Assembly: GCF_965215815.1 (NCBI RefSeq)
Contig: NZ_CBDCEO010000013.1
Location: 1,984,001-2,048,000, forward strand
Length of the DNA stretch: 64,000 nt
Source of the DNA: Poriferisodalis sp965215815
Lineage (GTDB): Bacteria; Actinomycetota; Acidimicrobiia; Acidimicrobiales; Poriferisodalaceae
Direction of reading: 5' to 3'
Position numbers and translations under genes: made by a program. This document shows positions 11,048 to 18,900 of the stretch, piece after piece. The notes below the pieces were generated by a model. The model worked only from the letters and a program-made list of their open reading frames with translations, searched no databases and was not told where the DNA came from. Each line of letters starts with the position of its first letter. Position 1 is the first letter of the stretch.

Positions 11048-11314
11048 GTGATGCTGCTACTCGCTCAAGAGTCGACAACCGGGTGGACAATCGGCTACGT
11101 CATCGGCATCGTCGTGGTGATCGCGGTGGTCGCGCTCGTCGTGCCGATCCTGATGCTGGCTCGTTCGATCGGCAATCGGGCATCAGAGATCAACGCCGCG
11201 CTGGAAGACGCTGTCACCAACACGGCGTCGCTGGCGGAGTTGAACACCACGATCGAGGCGGCATCGACAATCGTCGCCGGCCTGAAGCGTGGTCGGGCCC
11301 GGTTAGGAGGCTGA
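11048..11314 (+). CDS. Small single-span membrane protein 3 of the cox operon
   Basis: An 88-residue protein. The start is GTG 11048 or ATG 11051, just behind a gagggaggga ribosome site. After a short polar N-terminus, residues about 14-38 form a membrane span (IGYVIGIVVVIAVVALVVPI). The tail is a predicted helix (RSIGNRASEINAALEDAVTN, then TIEAASTIVAGL) with heptad-like leucine/alanine/valine spacing, ending in basic KRGRARLGG. It is organised like membrane proteins 1, 4 and 5 in this operon. Function unknown. Confidence 0.72.
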   Translation: MMLLLAQESTTGWTIGYVIGIVVVIAVVALVVPILMLARSIGNRASEINAALEDAVTNTASLAELNTTIEAASTIVAGLKRGRARLGG

Positions 11315-11315
11315 G

Positions 11316-11606
11316 ATGGACCTACTGGCTCTGACCGACACCCAGGAAAACCTTTGGTGGGGGGTCATCATCGGCGGCTTCGTCGTGATCATCGCTGTGG
11401 TCGTCCTGCTCACGATGCTCGTGCTGCTTGTGCGGACGATCGAGCAGCGGGTGGCAACAATCAAGGACACGCTCGAACGAGCGGCTGCCAACACCGCCGA
11501 CACTGCCCTGATCGGCGAGACCGCCGCTCAAGTCGATGCGGTCCTAACCGAAGGCCTTGAACACCACCTGTTCTTGGGCCGTGTCCTCGACAAGGTGCGC
11601 TCATGA
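11316..11606 (+). CDS. Small single-span membrane protein 4 of the cox operon
   Basis: A 96-residue protein, ATG 11316 with taggaggctgag just upstream. Residues about 16-43 are a long hydrophobic span (VIIGGFVVIIAVVVLLTMLV). The tail RTIEQRVATIKDTLERAAAN, then TADTALIGETAAQVDAVL, parallels the tail of protein 3 (RSIG-R-x-I-x-x-L-E-x-A), which suggests the genes arose by duplication. The stop overlaps the start of protein 5 (ATGA). No family recognised; function inferred only from its place in the CO dehydrogenase operon. Confidence 0.72.
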   Translation: MDLLALTDTQENLWWGVIIGGFVVIIAVVVLLTMLVLLVRTIEQRVATIKDTLERAAANTADTALIGETAAQVDAVLTEGLEHHLFLGRVLDKVRS

Positions 11607-11965
11607 CGACGCTCGTAGTCCTCTCCGTCATCCTGATCGGACTGTTCATTGCCGGGCTGGCCTTTTACCTGTTCATCGTGGGAGGTCAGCTGACCCGGAT
11701 CGCTGGGCTGCTGGAAGAGTGCTCGCAGATCGTGTGGAAGATCAAGGCGGACGCCGAAGCTGTCGAGCCTGGTGTCGAGCGCATCAACAACACCGGCGGC
11801 GTCATCGCGGGAGCGTTGCCGCTGCTGTACGGCATGGCCGAAGGCATCGTGGCTGGCGCCACGTATGAGCCTGACCCCGAGCCGCGCGAGCCTGTGCCGG
11901 CCCGGCCCGCGATGGGCACGCGCCGCAGCCGGCTCCACGACGCCGTCGGTTACCACCCCGAATAG
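11603..11965 (+). CDS. Small single-span membrane protein 5 of the cox operon
   Basis: A 120-residue protein, the last gene of the plus-strand cox operon. Residues 3-27 are a membrane span (LVVLSVILIGLFIAGLAFYL). A helical region follows (RIAGLLEECSQIVWKIKADA, then EPGVERINNTGGVIAGALPL), and the C-terminus is proline- and arginine-rich and probably disordered (EPDPEPREPVPARPAMGTRR). It ends 10 bp short of the convergent gene at 11976. No recognised domain. Confidence 0.72.
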   Translation: MTTLVVLSVILIGLFIAGLAFYLFIVGGQLTRIAGLLEECSQIVWKIKADAEAVEPGVERINNTGGVIAGALPLLYGMAEGIVAGATYEPDPEPREPVPARPAMGTRRSRLHDAVGYHPE

Positions 11966-11975
11966 CCGTCAGCGA

Positions 11976-12443
11976 TCAGTTCACGTCCGTTTCAGCGGCT
12001 CGCCCAGTTGGGCCACCGGGATCGCGCGTGGTGGTGAGCGGGCCTGCGGTCGGCGCTCGGTAGCTGCCGATCCACTCGTCCTTCCAAACCTGGTCGAACT
12101 GTTCGGGCGCGCAGCCGGGTCGGTAGATGGCGACCAGCTCGCGGACGATCTGTTCGCGATGCGAGCGCAACCCGCCTGGGACCTCATAGGTGCAGATGTG
12201 AAGGTTCCACTTGTTGCCGGCGCGCCGCTCCCAGCACTTTGCGCGCGGGTGGCCGAACGGCAGCATGGCCGCAGCCAGGTTGTCCGCGTGGTCGACGTCG
12301 AGCACGGCGTAGTCGTACGGTCGGCCGTCGGGATCGGCTCGGTACAGGATCGCGAACACGGCCGCAATTGCAGGCGGCGTCCAGCCGCCGAGCACCCTGG
12401 GTCCCTCGAAGGGGTAACCGGCGAGCGAGCCCAGTCGGATCAT
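11976..12443 (-). CDS. Conserved actinobacterial hypothetical protein
   Basis: A 155-residue protein with features of a conserved but unnamed actinobacterial family: FEGPRVLGGWTPPAIAAVFA near the N-terminus, a DYAVLDVDHADNLA core, a conserved CWERRAG segment, YEVPGGLRSHREQIVRELVA, and IYRPGCAPEQFDQVWKDEWI near residue 115-130. The pattern looks like a small enzyme or GIY-YIG-like fold, but I cannot assign it. It is the last gene of the minus-strand cox maturation operon, 10 bp behind the 98-residue gene. It may be a passenger rather than a CO dehydrogenase factor. Confidence 0.7.
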   Translation of the reverse strand: MIRLGSLAGYPFEGPRVLGGWTPPAIAAVFAILYRADPDGRPYDYAVLDVDHADNLAAAMLPFGHPRAKCWERRAGNKWNLHICTYEVPGGLRSHREQIVRELVAIYRPGCAPEQFDQVWKDEWIGSYRAPTAGPLTTTRDPGGPTGRAAETDVN

Positions 12444-12453
12444 TTGGGCCGGA

Positions 12454-12750
12454 TCATTCGGGGAATCCGAAGTCGTCGTCGGAGCCTTCGGGGCCGATGA
12501 CTTCTGCTCGGGTCATCGGCCAGGCTGGGAGCTTCGCCGTCTCGACCGCATCGGCGAAGGCCTCCATTGCCGCTTCGACGGCCTTGTCGGCGTTTTCGGC
12601 CTCGATCACAATCTGAGCGCCGTACGCCATCGCGCCGACGCCCGATGCGATGCCGCCGAGCGACGCGACCGCGTCGGCGAGCGCCACAACCTCGCTGAGT
12701 TCGACGGGTCGGTCGCCCTCTGCGGAGATGGAGACGCTCCACTTGCTCAT
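12454..12750 (-). CDS. Small conserved hypothetical protein in the cox maturation operon
   Basis: A 98-residue protein (MSKWSVSISAEGDRPVELSE at the start) with an alternating strand/helix pattern. SVSISAEG, then helix VVALADAVASLGG, strand AYGAQIVIEAENADKAVEAA, and a final helix suggest a ferredoxin-like alpha/beta sandwich. The C-terminus is acidic (EGSDDDFGF). It starts 5 bp after the coxE stop and lies 10 bp before the next gene, so it belongs to the coxD-coxE operon. Function unknown. Confidence 0.68.
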   Translation of the reverse strand: MSKWSVSISAEGDRPVELSEVVALADAVASLGGIASGVGAMAYGAQIVIEAENADKAVEAAMEAFADAVETAKLPAWPMTRAEVIGPEGSDDDFGFPE

Positions 12751-12755
12751 ACCGA

Positions 12756-13874
12756 TCAGCCGATGTGAGGCAGCTTTTTGGCGAAGGACTCGAGGCTGGC
12801 CAGGTCGTGTCCGGATTCAAGGGTGTCGATGAACGGGCCCGCGACCAACATGGCGAGCGTGTTCGGCGGGACATCGATGTCGTCGCCGACGAGCGGGTTC
12901 ATCCAGATGATCCGGTGGCAGAGCCGACTGAGGCGTTCCATTGCTTGGGCAAGGACGGCTGGGTCGCCGCGGTCAAGCCCGTCGGAGCAGATGACGACGG
13001 TGGCGCCCCGGCTGAGGCCTTTGCGACCCCACTTGTGAACGAAGGTGTCCAGCGACTTGCCGATCTGCGTGCCGCCGTCCCAGTCGAGCACACGGCCCGC
13101 AGCGAGCTTCATCGCGTCGTCCGGGTTGCGTCGGTCCAGCGCTGGCGTGATGCGCGTCAGCCGGGTGCCGAAACAGAAGACCTCGACTTTCTGGGCTGCC
13201 CGGCGCATCGTGTATGCGAACTGCAACAGGTTGCGCGAGTAGTCGGCCATCGACCCCGAGACGTCACAGATGAGCACGAGTGGCCGGGGTTTCAGTGATC
13301 GAGACAGGTGGCGCAGATCGGGTGCGGTGTGGCTGATTCGCATGGCTTCGCGGGCCATGCGCCGGATGTCGAGCCGCGAGCCCGACGGGTCCGGTTTCCG
13401 CCGTCGTGTACGACGTCGAGGCGGCTCCAGTCCGATCCGGGTCATGATCCGCCGCAGCATTGCCAATTCGTCGGGCGTGCACTCGGCGAATCGCTTGGCA
13501 CGCTGGATCTCGACCCCCGATGCCTGCAGTCCGAGCACCATGGGCCGTTCATCGCCGGCCTGGGTACCAGGTTCGCTGTCAGGAACGTTCAGCGTGCCGC
13601 TCAATCCGGGCGTCACCGGTTCGTGCGGTTCGGATTCTGGGGAGCGGGGCGCCGGCAGGCCGATGAAATAGCGGCGGAACACCTCGTCAAAGACCGGCAG
13701 GTGCTCGCGGCGATGCACGAGCGTTGCTCGGCCGCTCCAATAGATGTCGGTGAGGTCAGATGGCGTGAGCTCGGCGACGCCTGAGCAGAACATGACGACG
13801 TCGTCGGAGCCCACCGGCAGGCCCTCGTCTCTCAGCGCGTGACCGAAACCGACGAGCCGCGCCACGATCTCCAT
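12756..13874 (-). CDS. coxE: CoxE-like von Willebrand factor A protein
   Basis: A 372-residue protein from the ATG at 13874; a GTG 16 codons upstream (13922) is an alternative. The N-terminal 130 residues are helical (MEIVARLVGFGHALRDEGLP). A VWA domain begins near residue 197 with the metal-ion-dependent adhesion motif D204-x-S206-x-S208 (CDVSGSMADY), and CSDGLDRG supplies a later aspartate. CoxE works with the ATPase CoxD, which is known to build the sulfur- and copper-bridged Mo-Cu centre of CO dehydrogenase. A basic linker (RRRTRRRKPDPSG) precedes the VWA fold. Gene order coxD-coxE matches classic cox clusters. Confidence 0.88.
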   Translation of the reverse strand: MEIVARLVGFGHALRDEGLPVGSDDVVMFCSGVAELTPSDLTDIYWSGRATLVHRREHLPVFDEVFRRYFIGLPAPRSPESEPHEPVTPGLSGTLNVPDSEPGTQAGDERPMVLGLQASGVEIQRAKRFAECTPDELAMLRRIMTRIGLEPPRRRTRRRKPDPSGSRLDIRRMAREAMRISHTAPDLRHLSRSLKPRPLVLICDVSGSMADYSRNLLQFAYTMRRAAQKVEVFCFGTRLTRITPALDRRNPDDAMKLAAGRVLDWDGGTQIGKSLDTFVHKWGRKGLSRGATVVICSDGLDRGDPAVLAQAMERLSRLCHRIIWMNPLVGDDIDVPPNTLAMLVAGPFIDTLESGHDLASLESFAKKLPHIG

Positions 13875-13939
13875 TGACGGTGAGCGAGCCTCGTGTCCGG
13901 GCCCAGGACCCGTCTCAGGCACCGGCCACGACGCCGATG

Positions 13940-14833
13940 TCAGCCATCGGCAACGACCCTGTCGAGTTCGGCTTCGACAAATTCGAGGTCGTCGCGATCC
14001 TTGATGACCGCACCGAGCGTGTCGGCTGCCGACGCCGCGTCGAGCTCGGAGGTGCCCAGCACGCCGAGCGCGTCCACCCAGTCCAGTGTCTCCGCGACGC
14101 CGGGATGCTTGACCAAGTCCATGTCCCGCAGTCGCTGGACCGCCGCGACAACTTTGCGCACGAGCGCATCGACCGCACCAGGCGCACGCAGGCGCACGAT
14201 CTCGATTTCTTCTTCGAAGGTGGGATAGCCGATCCAGTGATACAGGCACCGTCGCTTCAGGGCGTCGTGCAATTCCCGTGTGCGATTCGATGTCAGCACC
14301 ACGGTCGGTCGGTCGTCGGCGGCGATGGTGCCGACCTCGGGAATCGTGATCTGGAAGTCTGACAGCAACTCCAAGAGGAACGCCTCGAATTCGTCATCTG
14401 CACGGTCGATTTCATCGATCAGGAGCACCGCTTCGCTTCCGGCCCGGATCGCCGCGAGGAGCGGACGTTCGATCAGGAACTCAGAGCTGTAGAGGCCGCT
14501 GACCGTCGAGGCATTTGACAGCTCGCTCTCCGACAGCGCCCGGACGTGGAGCATCTGGCGTGCGTAGTCCCACTCGTACAGGGCCTGGTGGGTGTCGATG
14601 CCCTCGTAGCACTGGAGCCGGATGAGCTGTCGCCCGCCGATCTTGGCGAGGCATTTGGCCATTTCGGTCTTGCCGACGCCGACCTCGCCCTCGAGCAGGA
14701 TGGGTCGACCTAACCGCAGCCCGATCAGGGTTGTCGTGGCCAGTCCGCGGCTCGCGAGGTAGTCCGACGAACGCAGCTGTGCCTGCAGGTCAGCAACATT
14801 TGCCGGCGCCTCGTTGCGGGGCTGGTCGCTCAC
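13940..14833 (-). CDS. coxD: CoxD-like MoxR-family AAA+ ATPase
   Basis: A 297-residue AAA+ protein. GTG at 14833 is chosen because residues upstream are arginine-rich and overlap the preceding gene. Walker A is GEVGVGKT (49-56), Walker B is AVLLIDEIDRAD (about 125-136), and sensor 1 is VVLTSNRTREL (about 165-175). The MoxR-type lid follows. CoxD is established as the ATPase that matures the Mo-Cu active site of apo-CO dehydrogenase. It sits directly upstream of the VWA partner coxE, the usual pairing. Length is normal for the family. Confidence 0.9.
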   Translation of the reverse strand: MSDQPRNEAPANVADLQAQLRSSDYLASRGLATTTLIGLRLGRPILLEGEVGVGKTEMAKCLAKIGGRQLIRLQCYEGIDTHQALYEWDYARQMLHVRALSESELSNASTVSGLYSSEFLIERPLLAAIRAGSEAVLLIDEIDRADDEFEAFLLELLSDFQITIPEVGTIAADDRPTVVLTSNRTRELHDALKRRCLYHWIGYPTFEEEIEIVRLRAPGAVDALVRKVVAAVQRLRDMDLVKHPGVAETLDWVDALGVLGTSELDAASAADTLGAVIKDRDDLEFVEAELDRVVADG

Positions 14834-14859
14834 CGTGTGCAGCCGGGTCGTCGCGGTCC

Positions 14860-15141
14860 TCAGTCTCCCGAGGTCGGACCTAGGACCAGGTCGCGCAACG
14901 ACGTGCCGTCGGGAGACGACTTGCCCTCGCGCTCGAGGAGCCTCTGCCATGAGGTGGCGAGATCCTCGTCGCCTTCGGCGAAGCCGTCGAACGTGAAATC
15001 GCGTGCGTTGCGGCACACCTTCGTGGGACTACAGTCACTGTCAAGGCCGACGTCGTCGGCGCCCTGCCACACGTCTGCCACCGCAGGCAGCGCCTCGGCG
15101 TTCGGGTCTGTATTCGTGAGGATTGGATCCGTCGACGTCAC
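14860..15141 (-). CDS. Small acidic hypothetical protein upstream of coxD
   Basis: A 93-residue, strongly acidic protein (MTSTDPILTNTDPNAEALPA, then VADVWQGADDVGLDSDCSP, and AEGDEDLATSWQRLLERE). It lies 26 bp upstream of the coxD start and 43 bp downstream of the XdhC stop, in the same orientation. Codon use matches the neighbours and there is no competing gene, so it is probably real. No family is recognised and nothing in its sequence shows a function. Confidence 0.5.
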   Translation of the reverse strand: MTSTDPILTNTDPNAEALPAVADVWQGADDVGLDSDCSPTKVCRNARDFTFDGFAEGDEDLATSWQRLLEREGKSSPDGTSLRDLVLGPTSGD

Positions 15142-15184
15142 CGCGTCGATGGTAGCCGCAGGCGGCAGAGCTCGATCTTCGAGC

Positions 15185-16060
15185 TCATCCCGACGGCGGC
15201 TGTTTGCGTACGGCGATCATCTCAGCGAGCACCGAGACAGCAACTTCGCTCGGTGTTCGAGCGCCGATGTCAATGCCGGCCGGCGCGCAAATCCGGCTGG
15301 TGTCGGTGACACCCCGGTAGGCGAGCCAGTCGAGCCTCGCCGCCTGGATCGACTGCGGACCCACCGAGCCGATGTAGCCGGCCCGCGAGTTCACCGCCGC
15401 CAACAGCACGCGGCCGGTTCCCTCGATGTCATGGCCGATCACGACGATGCCGTCGATCCGGGACAGGGCACCGGCCTGGCCGATCGCGGCGTCGGGCCCG
15501 CTGCACTGCTGGACGTTGCAACACACGAAGTCGCCGGCCGCCGCCACCGCGTCGGCCATGGGACCCGATCCCATCACCACCAGGGTCGGCCGCGGACTCC
15601 ACGTCGTCAACACTGAGTCGGGCTCGAACACGACAGAGCTGTCTGCGGTGCCGTCGCCCGCGATCGTGGTCGCGGTGACCGTGTCGCCGTCGAGTTCGGC
15701 CACGAGGGTGACCCGCTGGCGTTCGAGCAGCTGATCCCACAGCTCTTCGGGGAGCGTGTCGGCCGGCGCCACCAGGATGCGGACGACCGTGCCCGCCTCG
15801 ACGCCGACTGCGGTGCTCTCGATGGCGTCCAGCTCGATCTCGACGACTCGCCCGCTCGTCGGCTTCGCTGAGGCCAATTCGATGAGGTGACTGTCGAGGG
15901 CCCCGCCCAAGAGCGTGCCGAGCTTGCCGCCGCCGGGAGTGATGCCGACGGCATCCGCGGGGTCGAATCGCGGCGTGAGGACAGTATCCAGGTTCCAGGC
16001 CACGTCAACCCGGGTACCCCCGCGCAGGCAGGCAGCGACGCTCACCGCGATGCCGTACAC
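15185..16060 (-). CDS. XdhC/CoxF-like maturation protein (second copy)
   Basis: About 291 residues from a GTG at 16060; a longer GTG start at 16120 is possible but adds a basic, unconserved leader. The N-terminal part is divergent from typical XdhC. The C-terminal half is a Rossmann domain (PTLVVMGSGPMADAVAAAGD) ending in RICAPAGIDIGARTPSEVAV, the characteristic XdhC/CoxI tail (PxGxDxGxxTPxExAxSxLAE). It heads the minus-strand operon with coxD and coxE, and it matches the coxF position of known clusters. With the gene at 9005-9949, the locus has two XdhC-type proteins. Confidence 0.78.
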   Translation of the reverse strand: MYGIAVSVAACLRGGTRVDVAWNLDTVLTPRFDPADAVGITPGGGKLGTLLGGALDSHLIELASAKPTSGRVVEIELDAIESTAVGVEAGTVVRILVAPADTLPEELWDQLLERQRVTLVAELDGDTVTATTIAGDGTADSSVVFEPDSVLTTWSPRPTLVVMGSGPMADAVAAAGDFVCCNVQQCSGPDAAIGQAGALSRIDGIVVIGHDIEGTGRVLLAAVNSRAGYIGSVGPQSIQAARLDWLAYRGVTDTSRICAPAGIDIGARTPSEVAVSVLAEMIAVRKQPPSG

Positions 16061-16353
16061 AGCGCAAACGTACTTGGCCCCTCGGCGCGATTGCTGACTC
16101 GCGTTGGGACTCGGTCGCACTCACACGACGATCGTGAACGGGTAGCCGGCACCGTCGCGGTCTGAGCCAAGTGCCCGCTGGTTGGTGTCAAGCTGAATCT
16201 GCGAAGCCGACGAGCCGGTGTAGTGCCGGTCTGCGAGACACCAATGACATTGTCGCTGAATTCTTGGCTGCCGGCCGGCTTCTTGACACGCCAAGTTGAG
16301 GCGAGCGTGCAATATGTAGATGACTGCCCAGACAAGCATGCGAGGATGAATAC

Positions 16354-16668
16354 GTGGTTTCCGTGCCGGAGGGTCGTCCTTTGCAGCTCCACCTCGGCGG
16401 GATGTCGCCGGGCCCTGTGCTGGATTCGATACTGGTGCGGCTCGAACGCCGATTCGACCGGCTGCGCGCCAAACTCGTTGTCGGACATGCGGGCCTGTGG
16501 GCGCTCTTGCTCGACCGGGGTTCTCGCTTGGTGCCAGAACTCCAGGTCTTTGACGACCAGTGGGACGCGATTGACGCGGGCTATCTCGATCCTGAGGGTC
16601 GGCGATTCTGCGTGAAGCGAATCATGGAAGTCGACGAGCCGGTCGTTGTTCGGCCGGCAGGTATCTGA
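16354..16668 (+). CDS. Hypothetical protein paired with a retropepsin-like protein
   Basis: A 104-residue protein from a GTG at 16354 (MVSVPEGRPLQLHLGGMSPG at the start). The central RLERRFDRLRAKLVVGHAGL segment looks like a folded helix, and DDQWDAIDAGYLDPEGRRF is charged. It overlaps the following aspartic-protease-like gene by 23 bp, which suggests coupled translation and shared function. Upstream lies a 300-bp stretch with only a short open reading frame on the opposite strand. No family recognised. Confidence 0.5.
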   Translation: MVSVPEGRPLQLHLGGMSPGPVLDSILVRLERRFDRLRAKLVVGHAGLWALLLDRGSRLVPELQVFDDQWDAIDAGYLDPEGRRFCVKRIMEVDEPVVVRPAGI

Positions 16669-17137
16669 TATCGATTCGAGCGCGAGACCGACGCTGATCA
16701 AAGCGGACGTGACGGCGAGTGGGGCGCGCATCGGATACGAGCTCACGTTGACACCCGCGAGTCGCCAAGCGCACCAGTTTGATGGTCGGCCCTTGCCACC
16801 GCGGGTACGCGGTGCCGGTCTCATTGACACCGGCACTGTCATGTCCGTTATCAGCGATGCGACCGCCGATGCGCTCTCGCTCGAGATCATCCATTCGGTG
16901 GAGCTACATACCGCGCTCAGTTCGACTATGGCACCTTGCTACGCCGTCGAGTTCCAGTTCGTCGGAAACTCAGGCACCCGCACGCGGCCGTTGCGTCTCG
17001 TCGTGGCCAGGGCGCCGAACTTGCGCGAGGACATGCTGATCGGACTCGATGTCCTGCGACAATTTCGGATCGAGTGGGATGGTCCCGCAGGAACTCTCCG
17101 CCTTTGGCCGGTCGACGGCACTCGCGCGCCGGATTGA
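16646..17137 (+). CDS. Retropepsin-like aspartic protease
   Basis: A 163-residue protein from a TTG start. It carries the aspartic-protease catalytic loop LIDTGTVMSVIS (D-T-G, about residues 59-70) after a hydrophobic strand, and a downstream MLIGLDVLRQFRIEWDG segment that matches the second conserved strand-turn of retropepsin folds. Such single-domain proteins act as homodimers, each subunit giving one catalytic aspartate. The length fits bacterial and retroviral-type retropepsins. There is no signal peptide, so it is probably cytoplasmic. Its substrate is unknown; the upstream overlapping gene is its likely partner. Confidence 0.7.
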   Translation: MFGRQVSDIDSSARPTLIKADVTASGARIGYELTLTPASRQAHQFDGRPLPPRVRGAGLIDTGTVMSVISDATADALSLEIIHSVELHTALSSTMAPCYAVEFQFVGNSGTRTRPLRLVVARAPNLREDMLIGLDVLRQFRIEWDGPAGTLRLWPVDGTRAPD

Positions 17138-17159
17138 GTGCTCCGAGCTGGCCTTGTAG

Positions 17160-17282
17160 TCACACGACGATGCCCAAGGGAAAGCCGGCGCCGTCGGTGA
17201 TCGGGTTGTCTGACTGACCGGGCGACTTCGCCATGCGCAACGTGGCGGCCATCACAGCGAAGCTGAGTTCGGGATGGACCTC
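17160..17282 (-). pseudogene. DUF429-like gene remnant
   Basis: Read leftward, an open frame gives EVHPELSFAVMA, then a short linker, then ITDGAGFPLGIVV and a stop at 17160-17162. EVHPE-SF is the strongly conserved motif of DUF429 (an RNase H-like family). Those proteins typically end in a D-x-x-G-x-P-x-x-I-x-V tail like this one. The roughly 100 residues that should separate motif and tail are gone, so this is a remnant after an internal deletion. It overlaps the region upstream of the MFS gene at 17431. Confidence 0.4.
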
Positions 17283-17430
17283 GGCGGCGCACGCCCCCGA
17301 CGCGCCCGACGCCGGTTTCGATGCCGTCGCTCGCCATCTCGCTCGTCCGCTGCTTCTCGTTCATCTGATCCCTCACAGTCAACAGCGGCCACAGGCATCG
17401 ATGCACATCGGAGCCGTAGGCTGCGCGCCA

Positions 17431-18777
17431 ATGCGCGGGGGCGGGGCTGTGAGAGAAGCGCCGCGCCCCGGGCCAGAGGTCCGCAGCGGCGGCGCCTTCG
17501 CCGCTAGGGGTTTTGCACCCCTGTGGTTCAGTGGGCTGTGCTGGCACTGGGGCCGCTGGGCCATCGCGTTCCTGTCGAGCTACCACGTCAACCAGATCAC
17601 CGACTCGCCCCGCATGGTGCAGCTCACCGGCGCGGTCATGTGGGCACCATTGCTGTTCGGCGGTGCCATCGGCGGCGTGATTTCAGATCGCTTCGATCGT
17701 CGGCGAACGGTGCAGCTCCAAACGGCGTTGCTGGTTCCGTTCGTTGCGGTGATCGGGTTTGCCGAGCGGGCGGGTGAGCTGGGAATCTGGCTGCTCTATC
17801 CGTTCCTGCTGTTCGCCGGCATCGGCTGGGTGGTCGACATGACTAGCCGTCGCGCTCTCGTGCTCGACATTGTGGGCCCGCACCGGCTGCACAAGGCGAT
17901 GGCGTGGGAGACGATGGCGCTTGCCTCGGGCGTTGCTGCGGGTCAGCTGCTGGGCGGCGCGGTCGCCGACAGCGCCGGCGTCGGTGCGGCCTTCTTGGGA
18001 GTGGCCGCAACGCTCGGCGTGGGTCTGTTCCTGCTCATGTGGGTGCCACGGGTCCCGCCGGCGCAGTCCGCTTCGGCCCCAACAGAGCGGTGGTCTGACG
18101 CGCTGCGGGACCGCATCTTCGAGGTCGTGCCGCTCAGCGGGGCATTTCGTCGTCCGGAGCCCGCTCGAAACTCGACCATCGCGGAGCTGCGTGCGGGCAT
18201 GCGTCTCGCCCGCACCAACCGCGGCCTGCTCAGCATCCTCGGCGTCACCGTGATGGCGAACTTCTTCATGTTCGCCTACTTCCCCGCTGTTCAGCTCATC
18301 GGCGACGAGGTCAACGCCACGGCATTTCAGATCGGGATCATCGGTTCGATGACCGGATTCGGCATGATCACCGGGTCGCTCGTCACCGCCAAATGGGGCA
18401 GCGGCCGCTGGGGACTCGCCTACACGTTCGGCGTCTTCGCAGCCATGGCGATGCTCATCGTGTGGGCCTTGTCGCCGAATGTCCTCATCGCCGCGATCAC
18501 CCTGTATGTGGCCAGCTGCGGCAGCGGGCTGTTCGCCGCGACACAGTCCACGCTGGTGCTCACCACGGTGTCCCCCGAGATGAGGGGCCGAGCCATGGGC
18601 CTGCTCAGCATGGCGATCGGAGCGCTGCCGGTGGGCACCTACGTGCTCGGTGAGGTGGCGCAGCAGCTCGGCGCCCGTGCGGCCGTGGTCCTGATGGCCT
18701 GCCTAGGGCTCGCCGGCATGACGCTGTGGCTGATGATCCGTCCCGAGGTCATCCGGCGCACCGGCCCGACACCCTGA
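17431..18777 (+). CDS. MFS transporter
   Basis: About 448 residues with twelve predicted membrane spans in two bundles. The family's cytoplasmic loop between spans 2 and 3 is seen as GGVISDRFDRRRTVQL (pattern G-x-x-x-D-R-x-x-R-R). A charged central loop (residues ~215-265) separates the halves. The chosen start (ATG 17431) removes an upstream stretch that overlaps a DUF429 remnant. The family includes enterobactin-exporter-like and macrolide-efflux-like proteins; the substrate here is unknown. An inverted repeat follows the stop codon. Confidence 0.85.
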   Translation: MRGGGAVREAPRPGPEVRSGGAFAARGFAPLWFSGLCWHWGRWAIAFLSSYHVNQITDSPRMVQLTGAVMWAPLLFGGAIGGVISDRFDRRRTVQLQTALLVPFVAVIGFAERAGELGIWLLYPFLLFAGIGWVVDMTSRRALVLDIVGPHRLHKAMAWETMALASGVAAGQLLGGAVADSAGVGAAFLGVAATLGVGLFLLMWVPRVPPAQSASAPTERWSDALRDRIFEVVPLSGAFRRPEPARNSTIAELRAGMRLARTNRGLLSILGVTVMANFFMFAYFPAVQLIGDEVNATAFQIGIIGSMTGFGMITGSLVTAKWGSGRWGLAYTFGVFAAMAMLIVWALSPNVLIAAITLYVASCGSGLFAATQSTLVLTTVSPEMRGRAMGLLSMAIGALPVGTYVLGEVAQQLGARAAVVLMACLGLAGMTLWLMIRPEVIRRTGPTP

Positions 18778-18781
18778 GCGC

Positions 18782-18803
18782 CGCGGCACAACCAGGTGCC
18801 GCG
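18782..18803 (+). terminator. Hairpin after the MFS gene
   Basis: A perfect 8-bp inverted repeat, cgcggcac-aaccag-gtgccgcg, starts 5 bp after the MFS stop codon. It has no T-run, as is usual for actinobacterial hairpin terminators. The next gene begins about 100 bp further on and is probably transcribed separately. Confidence 0.5.
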
Positions 18804-18900
18804 CTGCACGCCAAGCTTTCATGCGCTAGCTCGCCGGTGACTACGCTGCGGCGTGGCCAAGTTGCGCCGTAGCCGTGCGTGACGGGAGGGGAAGCCGACG

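Noticed and set aside
16121..16339. A 72-codon minus-strand frame ending DGAGYPFTIVV
   Set aside because: Only the last ~35 residues look protein-like; the N-terminal part has no homology pattern and there is no ribosome site. Kept as part of the finding on repeated tails rather than as a gene.
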